Shown: one piece after another, positions 35,290-46,757 of the stretch
Position numbering within the stretch: the first letter of the stretch is position 1
Layout: every line of letters starts with the position of its first letter
Source of the DNA: Petunia secreta
Taxonomy: Eukaryota > Streptophyta > Magnoliopsida > Solanales > Solanaceae
DNA: 64,000 nucleotides
Reading direction: 5' to 3'
NCBI GenBank assembly: GCA_029990175.1
Contig: JARKIP010000005.1
Location: 47,712,001-47,776,000 of the forward strand
Translations under genes and position numbers: made by a program
Notes under the pieces: generated by a model
The model's input: the letters and a program-made list of their open reading frames with translations, nothing else
Database searches by the model: none
What the model was told of the DNA's origin: nothing

Positions 35290-36060
35290 TATACTGCCCG
35301 ATAAGAATGGAATGACAAAGGGTAGACAGTCCTGAGGGTAGACAGCCCGTTCAGAAAGTTTGGCATGATAGAGGATAGACAGCCTGATGTTGAGTTTGGC
35401 ATGGCAAAGAGTAGACAGTCCTGTGAGAAATTTGGCATGACAAAGAGTAGACAACCCAATGTTGAGTTTGGCATGGCAAAAGGTAGAAGGCCCTGAGGGT
35501 AGACAGTCTTCTGAGAAGTTTGGCACGATAGAGGGTAGACAACCCAATGTTGAGTTTGGCATAGCAAAGGGTAGACACCCCTGAGGGTAGATAGCCTTGT
35601 GAGAAGTTTGGCGTGACAGAGGGTAGACAACCCGATGTTGAGTTTGGCATGGCAAAGGGTAGACAGCCCTGATTGTAGACAGCCTGATGTTGAGTTTGGC
35701 ATGGCAAAAGGTAGACAGCCCTGAGGGTAGACAGTCCTGTGTGATGTTTTGCAATATAGAGGGTAGACAACCCTATGTTGAGTTTGGCATGGCAAAGGGT
35801 GGACAGCCCTGTGAGAAGTTTTGCATGACAGAGGGTAGATAACTTGATGTTGAGATTGGCATGGCAAAAGGTAGACAGCCTTGAGAGCAGACAACCCGTT
35901 GAGAAGTTTGGAATGATAAAAGGTAGAAAGCTTGGAGGGTAGACAGCCTGACGAAGGGATATCATGACAAAGCGTAGACAGCCTGGAGGGTAGACAGCCC
36001 GGTGAAAGGATGGCATGACAAAGGGTGTGCAACCAAATGAAAGAATGATAGACAACCCTG
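35290..36060. repeat. 3' UTR minisatellite (GGGTAGACAGCCC-type)
   Basis: Dozens of copies of the core gggtagacagccc alternate with ttgagtttggcatggcaaa and gagaagtttggcatgaca. A higher-order unit of roughly 88-100 bp is visible several times, for example near 35,420, 35,520, 35,620 and 35,750. Units degrade towards 36,060. Such arrays in the 3' untranslated region are known in Ogre/Tat elements. The minus strand is open in all three frames across the array (35,253-36,119) as a by-product of repetition. Confidence 0.9.
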
Positions 36061-36604
36061 CATGAAAAGATACACAACTCAATACAAAAGGGGGGTATAC
36101 AGCCCAACGTGACAAGCACACATTTAAAGGACGAAGGGCAATGGCAAGACGATCCAACGACATGGAATTCTCTTTATGCATTTACATACATACTATTTTG
36201 CAAATTCACTTTTATCGCAGGACATACAATCCGGCGTTGCACTAACAAGATGATCCAATGACAGCTCGGTGTGATGAAGCAATTACCTCGTAACGAGAAG
36301 CACTTAGCAAATGAATATCCTCCAGAGGAGAGGCACACGTTCCCTAGCACCGAGCAGCTTAAAGCAAACTAGAAAACTGCATGACAAAGGAGAGCTCAAC
36401 TCAACAGGAAGTTTACTTTATCTTTATCTCTATCTGCATTTATCTTGATTTTGTTGCAGGGTACTCCCCGATCTCTCGACAAACCCCTGCGCCGTACTCT
36501 TACACTTGCTCCCCAAAAATCACTACCAATTGTGCAACCGCAAAACCTCAAATATACACAAAGCATCATCCCAAAACCCATATCAAGAGGCTTGATCCTA
36601 CAGA

Positions 36605-37402
36605 CAATGTTTTTACTGCACCTGCAAGCTACCTATTTTGCCGAGTTCCAAAGCGCTCAAAGCTACGATTCCATACTCGCATCAGTGATCTACCTAATCT
36701 TTCCTTGCCGACTGGGTTCCCACTTCGTATTCCGTCCTATTCGTACCTATCTGTTTGAATCATGTGCATTTATCGTGCTTTACTCCTCAATGTTCCTAAG
36801 CTCATTCAAGAAAATGTTGAAGCCAAGATGACTCATCTATCGAGTTATAGTGGAAAATGTGCCCATGTAAACTCCTCTTTATGGGTGTGTCGTGCACCAC
36901 ATCTTCATAACTAGGATGATTACAAGCCTCTTTCCCAACACTCGATCTATCGATGTTACCTCGGCTTTTGGCAATATCTTTGACGTACCTGCAAACTACA
37001 TATTTTGTCGAATTCTGACATGCCCAAAGCTGATCATCTCGTGCTCCCACAAGAAATTTGCCTAATCTTTAATTATAAATTAGGATGTCATCTTGCATTT
37101 CTGTCTAATCAATGTCTACTTTGTCTATTCAAGCCTATATGTGTCAATCGTGCGTGTTTTCGTGCTTAATCGTGCCCATCTGTTCGAATCGTGCGCATTT
37201 ATAAAACTCGCTCCTTAAATATTTTCTAGCTCAGTCAAGGCAATAGTGAAGGCGAGATTACTCATTTATCGAGATGAAGTTGAAACTATGTATGTATAAA
37301 CTCCTCTTTATGGGTGTGTAGCACGTCACATTTTCATAGCTAGGATGATTATGCGCCTCTTTTCCCATGCTCGATCTATTGGTGTTATCTCATCTTTGAT
37401 AG
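36605..37402 (+). repeat. Tandem duplication of about 0.4 kb in the 3' UTR
   Basis: 36,605-36,975 and 36,976-37,402 share 'cacctgcaagctacctattt', 'aaactcctctttatgggtgt', 'taggatgatta' and 'ctcgatctat' in the same order. The second unit has about 50 extra bases. No coding frame survives across both. Confidence 0.8.
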
Positions 37403-37691
37403 TGCTTTTGCTTTACTCTTCATTTATCTCACCAAAAGGAAAAGCATACATGAATCTAAACACATACTTGGATAAGTTTAGTCTTTACATCCAAAGTCGT
37501 GCGCCATAAACATCTCATACAGGCAACATGCCACTCCAGAACTACACACGGCCTGATTCTTATGAAACTCGAGATATGTAGGCAACTCAGAGACCGAGGT
37601 TCGGAAAAAAATACCCCAAAACTCCCATTTTCCCTTTTTCAATCATATTTGGCCTACCAGTCGTGACAAAATTGGCTACTTCATCAACTAT

Positions 37692-37738
37692 CTTTGCCCG
37701 AAGATTCTTTTCATAATCCCCGGGCAAAGAGGGGCAGC
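37692..37738 (+). promoter_or_regulatory. Polypurine tract with a stem-loop before the 3' LTR
   Basis: GGGCAAAGAGGGGCAGC (37,722-37,738) directly precedes the LTR and would prime plus-strand DNA synthesis. CTTTGCCCG at 37,692-37,700 is the perfect reverse complement of CGGGCAAAG at 37,721-37,729, giving a 9-bp stem with a 20-base loop overlapping the tract. Confidence 0.75.
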
Positions 37739-38509
37739 TGTTAACACCCAATTTTGTCCCTCTTTTTTCTAAAAATTGGCTATATTTAACCTAAAGGTGC
37801 AATTTGACTATTTGTGCACAATTTGCATTAGAAACCATGCGTTTACGTGTGTTAACCTCTACTTATATATTATATACTTAAATGTGACTATATTACATAA
37901 TTTTGCATCATTTGGGCTATTTGTCAATATATGATTGTTTGTACAATTTTAGTGTATTTATAACACTTAATAATTATTTGTAGTTATTTATACTTAATTA
38001 ATTTAATTTGACTCTAATTATTCTTTATGTGTGTTATTTTTTTTATATAATATATATACATTTATATTGCACCTTTAGTTAAAATATGTCCAATTAAAAT
38101 ACTTCCATTCCCATTTTCAATATTCATATTTGAATTTTTTTAAATTATTATAAATATTTTATTCCATCTCAAACCTAGACAAAGAAAGGTCCAAGTATAT
38201 CCTTTAGATATCTCTGTTCCTTAAATCAGTCCAAGTTCATCACTCCCTAATCTCTTGTAATTTCCCAAAATCTCTCCCTAATCTCCCCTTAATCTTTTTC
38301 CAATCTCCTCCCTAAATTCCACACCCACATTCCTTAATCTCCTCTCAATTTCCAACAGCTATCTTTCCCCAAATTTTGTATATATGTACTAGTACAAGAC
38401 AACACCATCAAAACATCACACGCACCCACATCCCTCTTGGTCTTCTTCCCTTCCATCACAATACTCCATATACAGTACAAATTGCAAATAATTATACACA
38501 AACACAAAA

Positions 38510-39172
38510 ATGGGCAAAACAAAGGCCGTGAAATATAGACCTCACCCCTATACAACTCCATCATCTACTCCAAACAACTACACCCACCTACATACGAACC
38601 CACACACATCCGTACATACATGTCCCATATCAGCTCCACTAGCCGTGGTGGAAAAACCACCGCCACTACTCTATATACAGTACACCACCCTCCCTTTTCT
38701 CCTCCTCTCTTCACCAACAACACACACCATCATCAACACATACCTTACAACACCCAGACACAGTACCACCACACACCAATCGAACAGAAACAGAGCAAAA
38801 GGAAGGGGGGGATCTAAAGCAGGGGAGATCGAAAGGGGGATTGGGGAAACGGGTCAGCGGCAAAAAGGGATTAGTGGTGGCACAATCTCCAGAGAGCAGA
38901 GAAACCAAAGATCCCCACCACCAGAAAATTACCCCTACGTCCGATTGATTTATTCACTGTTCTCACCGGGATTCTTTTTACGACAATGTTATGTTTCTGT
39001 TAAATCTTACCAGTCACCATTCCTCGATCGATTTCTGAGATTGAACGGGAATGGTGGAGTCGTAGCGACGCCGCTGGCGTTGCTCCTCCTTCTTCCTCGA
39101 TCTTGGTGTCGTGTTTCTGATTCTTGTTGTCGTTCGACGACTGTTTCATTGAGTTTTCGTACCTTGCTCTGA
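38510..39172 (+). other. Open frame in the 3' LTR
   Basis: ATG at 38,510 (MGKTKAVKYRPHPYTTP), a Thr/Pro/His-rich start, then SPPPENY and a Leu-rich segment NGNGGVVATPLALLLLLP, ending SFRTLL. 220 residues. The second half is shared with the 5' LTR frame at 17,095-17,472, where the first half is out of frame and no ATG exists. Lack of frame conservation in the first half argues against a real protein. Confidence 0.3.
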
Positions 39173-39829
39173 GTTTCTACGTTTTTTCCTTGGCTTTCGT
39201 TGCTGTTGACTCATGTTTAAGACTTATCATTTACATGCAATGTTTGTTTTGATGTATACTGATTCAATCTTTTGAGTGTAGGAAAGTTTGGCCTATATGA
39301 CATCTTATGGATAATTTTGCGACCCATCCATTGCACGATGTTTGGACTGATTCTGAACATATACTACACCATAAAGGCCAATGACGTTTGGAGGCCTACA
39401 ACAGTCCTGTTACATTTATACCGTCCTGTATCACCAAAAACAATAGGCGATGACGATATTTAATTTGCAAAGTAAGTGTTAGTAGAGTGGTGGGATTGGA
39501 GGTACTTGGCATGAAAAACCGGCCCGAGCTCCGTGTTTGCAGCCGTATCGACATTCCTAAACTTCTATTTGATTGCAATATAGTGATCTGGGCCTACACT
39601 TTTATAAAATCTTTTTTTCTTTTATTTTATTTTATTATTATCATTACTATTATTTTATATCACTATTGCTGTTATTAATATTATAATATTATTCTTACTA
39701 TTATTACTATTACTAATACTATTATTAATTACAATACTAACTCATTTTTTTTATATTTTTGCGAGGATAAAAGACGGTTTATTTTGAAGAAAACAATTAG
39801 AAGAAAATAACCTTTTATTATTACTTTAT

Positions 39830-40067
39830 TATTATTGTTGCTATCACTAACGTTTTCATTATTATTATTACTAGCATTTTCATTATTCTTATTATTATTA
39901 TTGTTATTATTATTATTACTACTAACATTTTCATTGTTATTATTACTATTAATATTACTAACATTTTTATTACTATCACTATTATTATTACTAACATTAC
40001 TGTTATTACTACGACTATTAGTTTACTATTATTAATGCTAACATTTTATTTTCATTATTAACGTTGC

Positions 40068-40143
<76 letters not shown>

Positions 40144-40274
40144 TGTCGCACTAACTCTTTTTCGTATCTGTTGCGAGGTACCTCTCGGTGAAATTGTTAA
40201 AGAGGACGCTATTAAAAATAATGAATAATTTAACCCTGTTAACATCTCTTATACCTTTTACTTTATTTTCATTA

Positions 40275-40350
<76 letters not shown>
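39830..40350. repeat. ATT, TA and TG microsatellites of the 3' LTR
   Basis: Broken ATT runs from 39,830, a pure (ATT)n at about 40,065-40,143, (TA)n at 40,277-40,308 and (TG)n at 40,309-40,350. The 5' LTR at the matching place has only a short (TA)n and no TG run. Confidence 0.95.
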
Positions 40351-40352
<2 letters not shown>

Positions 40353-40364
40353 ATATATATATAT

Positions 40365-40852
<488 letters not shown>

Positions 40853-41035
40853 CATATATATATACACTGTTTGCAAAAATAGTCACATTCTGTTTTCAGC
40901 GGAAGTAATCATGTTGTCTTACCAAATTAATGTGAGCACAGATTTTAAAACGAAGTCCTAATCACTGCCTATTCGATCTTCGTTTTTAATCACTGCCTAT
41001 TCGATCCAGTTACAGAATTTTTACACTTTGCACTT
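40853..41035. other. Short spacer between the rRNA fragment and gypsy copy B
   Basis: A TA run, then unassigned sequence with a direct repeat aatcactgcctattcgatc at about 40,959 and 40,988. No element terminus is seen. It is the left flank into which gypsy copy B inserted. Confidence 0.5.
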
Positions 41036-41040
41036 ATAAT
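41036..41040 (+). repeat. Target-site duplication ATAAT, left copy
   Basis: ataat directly before the left LTR end; the matching copy is at 47,243-47,247. Confidence 0.85.
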
Positions 41041-41524
41041 TATTTATGACTAAGCTTGGACGTCTAGTTAAACAATAAAATTTATGAGAGGGTTGGAAGC
41101 AATACATTATAAACGACGGTAAAAATAAAAAAATAGAGAAAAAAGTAATGAAAAAGAAAGTAAGTAGTATTATTCCTTGAGAATAGCCGGATTCAGTGTG
41201 AATCACTTGATTGTACAGTACCATGTAAGGAGGGGTATTTATAGTAGAGATTTATCTAGTCCTACTAATGGTAAAATGCAAAGACTAATAAGGATATGGG
41301 ACTATAAACTCAAGGCGGTGGTATATACAAAACCTTAACTAGGAGACTGTAAACCCTAAGGTGGGGGGATGTATGCCATGCTTCCTACGCCCATACCGCC
41401 TGAACGGTCGTAACTCGTAGAGAAGGAGTGTATCCTCTTTGCCCGGTTACTTGTAGGATAAGTCTAGTCTTGCCAACTGAACTTGTATCCCCGTAATAGA
41501 AGGTGGCGTATTTTTTCCCACACA
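41041..41524 (-). repeat. 3' LTR of gypsy copy B
   Basis: 484 bp; the minus strand starts TGTGTGGGAAAAAATACGC. A CTATAAATA box (minus) is at 41,236-41,244. The left end is TA on the plus strand where TG is expected, a single mutation of the terminal CA. Confidence 0.85.
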
Positions 41525-41545
41525 GTCAGTCCCCTCCTTGCTTAG
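41525..41545 (-). other. Polypurine tract of gypsy copy B
   Basis: The minus strand reads AAGCAAGGAGGGGACTGAC, directly before the 3' LTR start. It is the expected plus-strand primer site and supports the LTR boundary at 41,524. Confidence 0.75.
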
Positions 41546-41773
41546 TGGGTGTGCAAGATAGATGTGAAAAGTTATCTCAGTGACTCCTTGAAACTCGCAG
41601 TCTCTTTGTCCAAGAATGATACTGATTTCTTTAAAACTCTGTGTGTCTTCATCTGCTTGGCTGATGTTGATTCCATGTACCTTTCTAAGAATGCCTTTTG
41701 CTATGCCGAATCATTTCATATCTCAAGCCATAATTACGCTTGATCGTTTCGTTCTCCAACCATATTCTCCATC

Positions 41774-41783
41774 CTATAAATAG
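41774..41783 (+). promoter_or_regulatory. Plus-strand TATA box, antisense to the element
   Basis: CTATAAATAG followed by GGGC is a strong plant TATA box context. It points away from the 3' LTR into the element interior, opposite to gag-pol. An ATG follows about 100 bp downstream (41,883). The box is absent from copy C because the duplication starts after it, and from copy A because of truncation. Confidence 0.55.
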
Positions 41784-41882
41784 GGGCTTTGTGATAGTAG
41801 TAGAATCACAAATCATCAAAAAAAAAAAAATCCATCTCTTCAAAATTTCCTTATGAAAGAAAGAACTCTTCTTTCATAAAAA

Positions 41883-42669
41883 ATGTGTGCCTCTGATCCT
41901 GGTCTGATGTTCCTAGAAATACTCATTTACTCTGAATGGATGGTGCATGGGGAAACTGTAGGAAAAAAGACATATCGAGTTTTTTTTCTTTTTCTCCATC
42001 CGCGAGGGGATGAACGGAGTCCTTTGAGTCATTAAGTTTGATCGTGATTCTAATAATATCCTTCGGATGTCTTCATTGTGGCATGTGTACTAATTACGGT
42101 GTGCTCTTCTTCTAACACGACAGTTGCTATGATATTCCTCTGGTCATGCAGAGTTAGGACGCTCGACCCTTTCAGCTGTTGTGGGGCTTCTCCACCAGGA
42201 CATTCCTGCTGTTCAAGTAGCTCCTTTGACGGTGTAAGGTTGAAGTTCTTGGTGTCTGGTTCCATTTTACGGCATGCAAGAGGATTTAGCTTCATGCAAT
42301 CGACCGATTAAGGTGTCACTGAGCTTATGATCCCCTCATGATTCATGGCTTTTACCTTGTTCATCCGATTTGGTTGAATCGTCATTGCAACGCCTCTTCG
42401 TCTTCTATAACCTCGCAATCATGCTTGAAGATCTGCGGGGTAGTACCTCCCATTGGACCAGCGGGGGTTGAAGCAGGTCTTCTAGTTTCTCTTCAAGTTC
42501 AGCGGAAGAGATGGAAGACGATTGCGCCCATGCTCAGACGCTTCCGGGAACCTTGCTTCGATCAAGGTATCCGGGCCTTGGCTGTATCAGCGGTCGTGCA
42601 CTGAAGAACACTCAGGCCGACATATCCCTTGATACCAGTGTGAACTTCGAGCTACTTGACGGCTTATAG
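41883..42669 (+). pseudogene. Antisense ORF remnant of gypsy copy B
   Basis: A start at 41,883 (MCASDPGLMFLEILI) runs 50 residues to a TAA. Further plus-strand open pieces follow, the last ending NTQADISLDTSVNFELLDG (partly out of frame in B, in frame in copy C) with a TAG at 42,667. Behind it comes a T-rich, 3'-UTR-like stretch. Tat-lineage elements often carry an ORF in antisense orientation between pol and the 3' LTR, and this has the right place and orientation. I recognise no domain in it. Several stops and frame changes disable it. Confidence 0.45.
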
Positions 42670-43570
42670 CTACAATTCAGATGAAATATCTTCAGCCGTG
42701 CAGATTTCGAGAAGTTTGTAGTTTTGCCTTTTAGATTTTTTAGAATAGCTGTAATTAACAGTGTTATATTCAAAAAGGACTTAATTGTATATTATGAGCC
42801 TACAGGTTGTTTGTTATTAATAATGGTCATTCATCAACAATTTTATACGTACTTGTTTAGTTAAGAAGCATGTTTTGTGTGCCTTTCTGGGCTAGTGTCT
42901 TTAAAAGATGGGCATGCATACTGAGGGGTGCTTTATTTGCGTCAGTATATGACAGCTTGTGTTGCACCCCACAATAGGACGGCTTTAGCCTGTGTATGTT
43001 ATGGGGCATTTTTGCGTCCAGCTTTGAATGTCTTTGCTTAGTTACTCGAGTATTTAAGACTTTCTAGCACAATGCGGGTAGGCATCCCCGTCGACATGTA
43101 GGTGCAGTTTGTTGAATTGACGATTTCAACTTACGAATAATGTCTTGTGGCTGAGCTAGATGTGGTCTAGCTCTAAGGGAGTATTTTACCCTTCTTTTTG
43201 TAGCGAAAAGCGGGTGTATTACTTCAACTTAGGTATGGTCGGGGCTATGAATATTTGGATTGTTGATGGATCTGAATTGTAAAACTAACTATGTAAAATA
43301 GTAGTTTTATTTGATAAATAGGGGAGCATGACCTGAACTGTTGTGTGTGAGAACCTGTAAGATAGTTGATGACTATGAAAATACAGCGATCAAAATTAAA
43401 AGAAACAAGACTTAATTAAAGTAAGTATTGAGAAAAAATTATACTTCCAAAGTCGAATGGTGATCGCTCCCTCCGTATCTTCAAGATACTCTTCATGCTT
43501 AATTTCTGGAAGGTCCGGAGCTATCCGCTAGGGCTTCCTCATCGGAGGGTGCTGAGCCTCGAGATGCAAA
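42670..43570. other. Gypsy copy B interior without a coding signal
   Basis: Contains a plus-strand A/T-rich 3'-UTR-like region, then sequence with no readable domain on either strand. Integrase core should lie here on the minus strand but no D-D-E motif is seen. It is highly similar to 53,514-54,416. Confidence 0.5.
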
Positions 43571-44380
43571 CTATGGGCCGCTGACAACCCGATGGTCTAA
43601 ATTCCTACCAACAAAAAAATAATGAAGTGTTTGCTTCCGCAGCTGTCTGCTTTCTGACTTGTCCTCGGAGAGTATTCCCTTGTTTAAGAAGTCGATCAGC
43701 GCGTGATGCTGCCCTGAAGTGGATCCTGTGTTTGGAACTTTGAGGTTCATCAGGTCTGCGGGGGTTAGCTCAATCACTACCTACTGGTCATCTGGATTAG
43801 CACGTGAATCCTCTGACCCTTCGTCATAGTTTGAGCTTTCTTCCTGATAGAAATACTCCCGCTTATGAAAATTTTTCAAAAGTGCTTTTATTTTCTCCTG
43901 CCGTTTTGGCGCACAGATCTCTTCTATGGTAAAAACTTCATTCGCTTGACTGACCACCAATTGGGAACCACTAAAGAGGCTAGACTCCCTGGCCCCCAAT
44001 GTATAGGCGAAGTCAAGAGCTTGAATTATGGCCTGATATTCTGCTTCGATGCTTGGAATCTTCGCGACCTTGCAGAAGATCTTCCTGGTGGGTGTCTTCA
44101 TCCATTGATCAAGGTTGGCTTCTTCTCCTTCAAGATCTACGTCCATACGGATCCCCCAGCGCCCGGGCTCGATCATCTCTACACTTCTGATTGATTCCTT
44201 CGCCTTCAGCTCTAATTCTTCCACAAAGTCTGAGGTAAAACCTTCTAGAACCTGTGACTCGACGGCCGTTCGTGGTCGATAAATGATAACATATTCTCCC
44301 AGTTCCTCTGCCCATTTTTCCAACCCTTTTGAAAGTCTGGATTTGGACAACATGGTCTGTATTGGTATGGAGGAGACCAT
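43571..44380 (-). pseudogene. gypsy RNase H and integrase start (copy B)
   Basis: The minus-strand frame 44,380-43,781 begins with the RT-RNase H linker (KWAEELGEYVIIYRPRT, a family landmark), passes through RWGIRMDVDLEG, then SIEAEYQAIIQALDFAY and SQLVVSQANEVF. The block normally holding the first RNase H Asp (YVDGS-like) is missing, so even this domain is incomplete. A TAG at 43,779 is followed in frame by ALIDFLNKGILSEDKSESR and LHYFFVGRNL, which corresponds to the start of the integrase zinc region. The rest of integrase is deleted. Confidence 0.8.
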
Positions 44381-44416
44381 GCTGACCGTGTGGTTGAGAA
44401 AATATGAACGTAACTC

Positions 44417-45253
44417 CTAAGTTACCATGACCACGACCGCAATGAGCTGGACAAGCAAAGGCAGAAGCCTATCTGGATGCAAGAGACCTTTACTGGCATA
44501 CTTTACAGGAAATTGTCTCCCATCTTCTTCTCGTACGAGCACTGCATACCATGCAACTTCTGAAACTGTAATGTGCAGCAACAAGTGCTCTCTCGGGATT
44601 GGCTCGATAATCATTAAAAGCTGCAAGAGTTGCACTTTTACCCATGATAATACCATATAGAAATGTATTAGCCACAAGGGTCTTTCGTGCTTTACCAGTA
44701 CCTCGGTAAGCTGGTACCAATGTTCTGCTACCTTAGGAACTAATTGGCTCATCTCAGAAAACCACTCCCTCAGCTCCCCGACCTCTATTCTAACCTTACG
44801 CTCCATAGACTCATACCAGACGGATTCCTCGTTGATCATATTCACTTCGGCTATCGGCCCAGAGCTGAAGTTTTTGTCATGTACGGGATAATTTCCAGGC
44901 GAAGACTGCTCACTTCGTAAGTCGTTCACCCCGTGCAAAGTCGGGTATCTGAAGACTTCGTGAAGTGATGAGGGTACTCCCTTTACACTGTGTATCCATG
45001 GCCATCCCAGGATGATGTCATATGACAAATTGCAAGTTAGTACCTGGTAAGAGGTTACGCTCGTCACGCCCGGTATATAAACCGGTCCTAGTTCTCTGAC
45101 AGGTTCTTCACGAAGGCCACTGAAGCGGACTATCTTCGGAGGGCTTGGAGTCATCTGATGGCATTGATCTATCTTATGCACTACCTCTCCTCGGATAATG
45201 TTCACACTTTTCCCTTGGTCAACCAAAGCTTGCTCGATCTGAAGGTTGGACAT
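44417..45253 (-). pseudogene. gypsy protease joined to the RNase H connection, RT deleted (copy B)
   Basis: An open minus-strand frame of 278 codons starts MSNLQIEQALVDQGKSVNII, the protease active-site block (catalytic Asp kept, usual S/T/G replaced by Gln). It continues LSYDIILGWPWIHSVKGVP, the protease C-terminal landmark, and VRIEVGELREWFSEMSQL. It then leads within about 60 residues to PREHLLLHITVSEVAWYAV and LVREEDGRQFPVKYASKGLL, the RT/RNase H connection. The ~250 residues of RT that should lie between are missing, with no YVDD-like motif in any frame. That the fusion stays open suggests it arose once and was copied. Confidence 0.8.
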
Positions 45254-46696
45254 TTTTATGGGGAGGATGAGAGCATTCTGCGCCTTTCTTCCTCTTCCTC
45301 AATTTCCAACATCAAGGACTTACAGTCGACCATAGCGTGGCCACTGTTGTGATGAAAATCGCAGCCACCGTACTTTTGGGCCTAGTTTCCCAAAGTGATT
45401 GGCAACTAGATCCATGGCGTTGAGTCAAAAACAAAAATCCCTGAAGCTGCTGGCTTCTACACGCTTTTCCTGGGATCCTCATCCACGGGTACTGTTCTGC
45501 TTTCCCATTCCTGCTTGGTTATGAGTCTTTTCTTTTACTCTCCTTCCATCCCCTTCACCTTATACGGATGGACTTCCTGCTCGTTTTCTTCGCTCATTTT
45601 CGGCATTATGGGAGTGCTCTGGTTCCAGGCTGAGCTTTTTAAAGTACCTCAGATGCAATGGACTCCACGTTGACATGGGTGTTGAGTTAGACTCCACTGC
45701 AACTCCCTAGTGGCCAACGACCCTTTTGAGTTCAACCTTTTACCGAAAGCTACCACAACAATATTGTTGGGGACTGGAGGAAGCTCCATGTGTTCCCTCC
45801 GAAAACTGTCTAAATAGTCCTTTAACTATTCATCGACACGCTGACGAATCTCGAAGATGTTTTCCATGCGCTTGTGCCACTTTCGAGCACCAGAAGGCGC
45901 GTTCTTGAACAAGTCCTATATCTGACTGAATGACTCAATGGAACGCAGCGGTAGCTAAGGGCACCAAGCAAGGGCACCTTTAGTCAAGGTTGAGCCAAAC
46001 CTCTTCACTAAAGTAGACTGAATTTCTCCTTCGGAGATTTCGTTGCTTTTAACGGCTATATAGTACGCGACAATATGCTCGTCTGGATCCGTTATCCCGT
46101 CATACTTTAGATTATCCGACAGACAGAAGTGCTTTGGTATTCGGATCGGTGCATCGGTTTCCTTGTATGCATGTTTGTAAAACTTCTGCTCATCTATGGT
46201 GGTAACGTGGGGTGGAGCACCCAGCACATTACTAATCCGATCGTAGATGGCCTTCATTACCTTTAGGATGTCTTGGATGATAGGTGTTCCTTTCAGGTCT
46301 TGATTGTTCACGAGCCTCCAGGGGTGGCGTCCATGTGCCTGCGACTAGGAACGGATGCTGGTGAATTATTTACGGGTGCTGGTTCTCGCAGGGATGCTGG
46401 CCTCTGAGACGATCTAGCAAATATCGCTCCTAACTTTTGGGTCATACCTCGACCATGTTGACCGAGTTCTGTTCTACTCACTCTGACAGGGTTATGAGGA
46501 TATGAGCAAGGAAACCTCAAGTGTTTGATCGCCTCACCATCGCAGGCTACATCGATTGGCTCCTAGGAAGGATCTTTCGGTTGTGCGTTGAGATCACTGG
46601 GATCCTTTGTTATTTGTTGTGATCTCAAGGATCCTTTGCGGACTCGTCTACTGCGTCGATAGTGTTCTTTGGAATGTTACTGCTTTCATCTGACAT
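45254..46696 (-). pseudogene. gypsy gag (copy B)
   Basis: The minus-strand start at 46,696 (MSDESSNIPKNTID) lies 60 bp after the PBS. An early TGA follows. The capsid core at 46,311-45,955 reads HFCLSDNLKYDGITDPDEH and STLVKRFGSTLTKGALAW, very typical of plant gypsy gag. A basic region (SLTQHPCQRGVH) follows, then the knuckle CDFHHNSGHAMVDC at 45,322-45,363, the C-x2-H-x4-H-x4-C form common in this group. Stops and frameshifts interrupt it. It would build the virus-like particle. Confidence 0.8.
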
Positions 46697-46739
46697 GACT
46701 GCACCTTTTCCTTCGTAAAATACCTATAATTTCCTAGGC

Positions 46740-46757
46740 CCCACAGTGGCGCCAACT
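46740..46757 (-). other. Primer-binding site of gypsy copy B
   Basis: The minus strand reads TTGGCGCCACTGTGGGG two bases after the LTR CA end. TGGCGCC is a frequent start of plant gypsy primer sites. Copy C keeps the same sequence at 57,598-57,614. Confidence 0.75.

Noticed and set aside
35253..36181. Three overlapping minus-strand ORFs of 160-288 codons rich in Cys, Leu and Ser
   Set aside because: They are translations of the minisatellite; repetition of a stop-free unit keeps every frame open. No start context or domain.
43865..44194. Plus-strand ORFs over the gypsy pol and gag regions (also 2,858-3,109, 44,427-44,660, 55,266-55,499, 45,726-45,908)
   Set aside because: They are opposite-strand shadows of real minus-strand gag-pol sequence.
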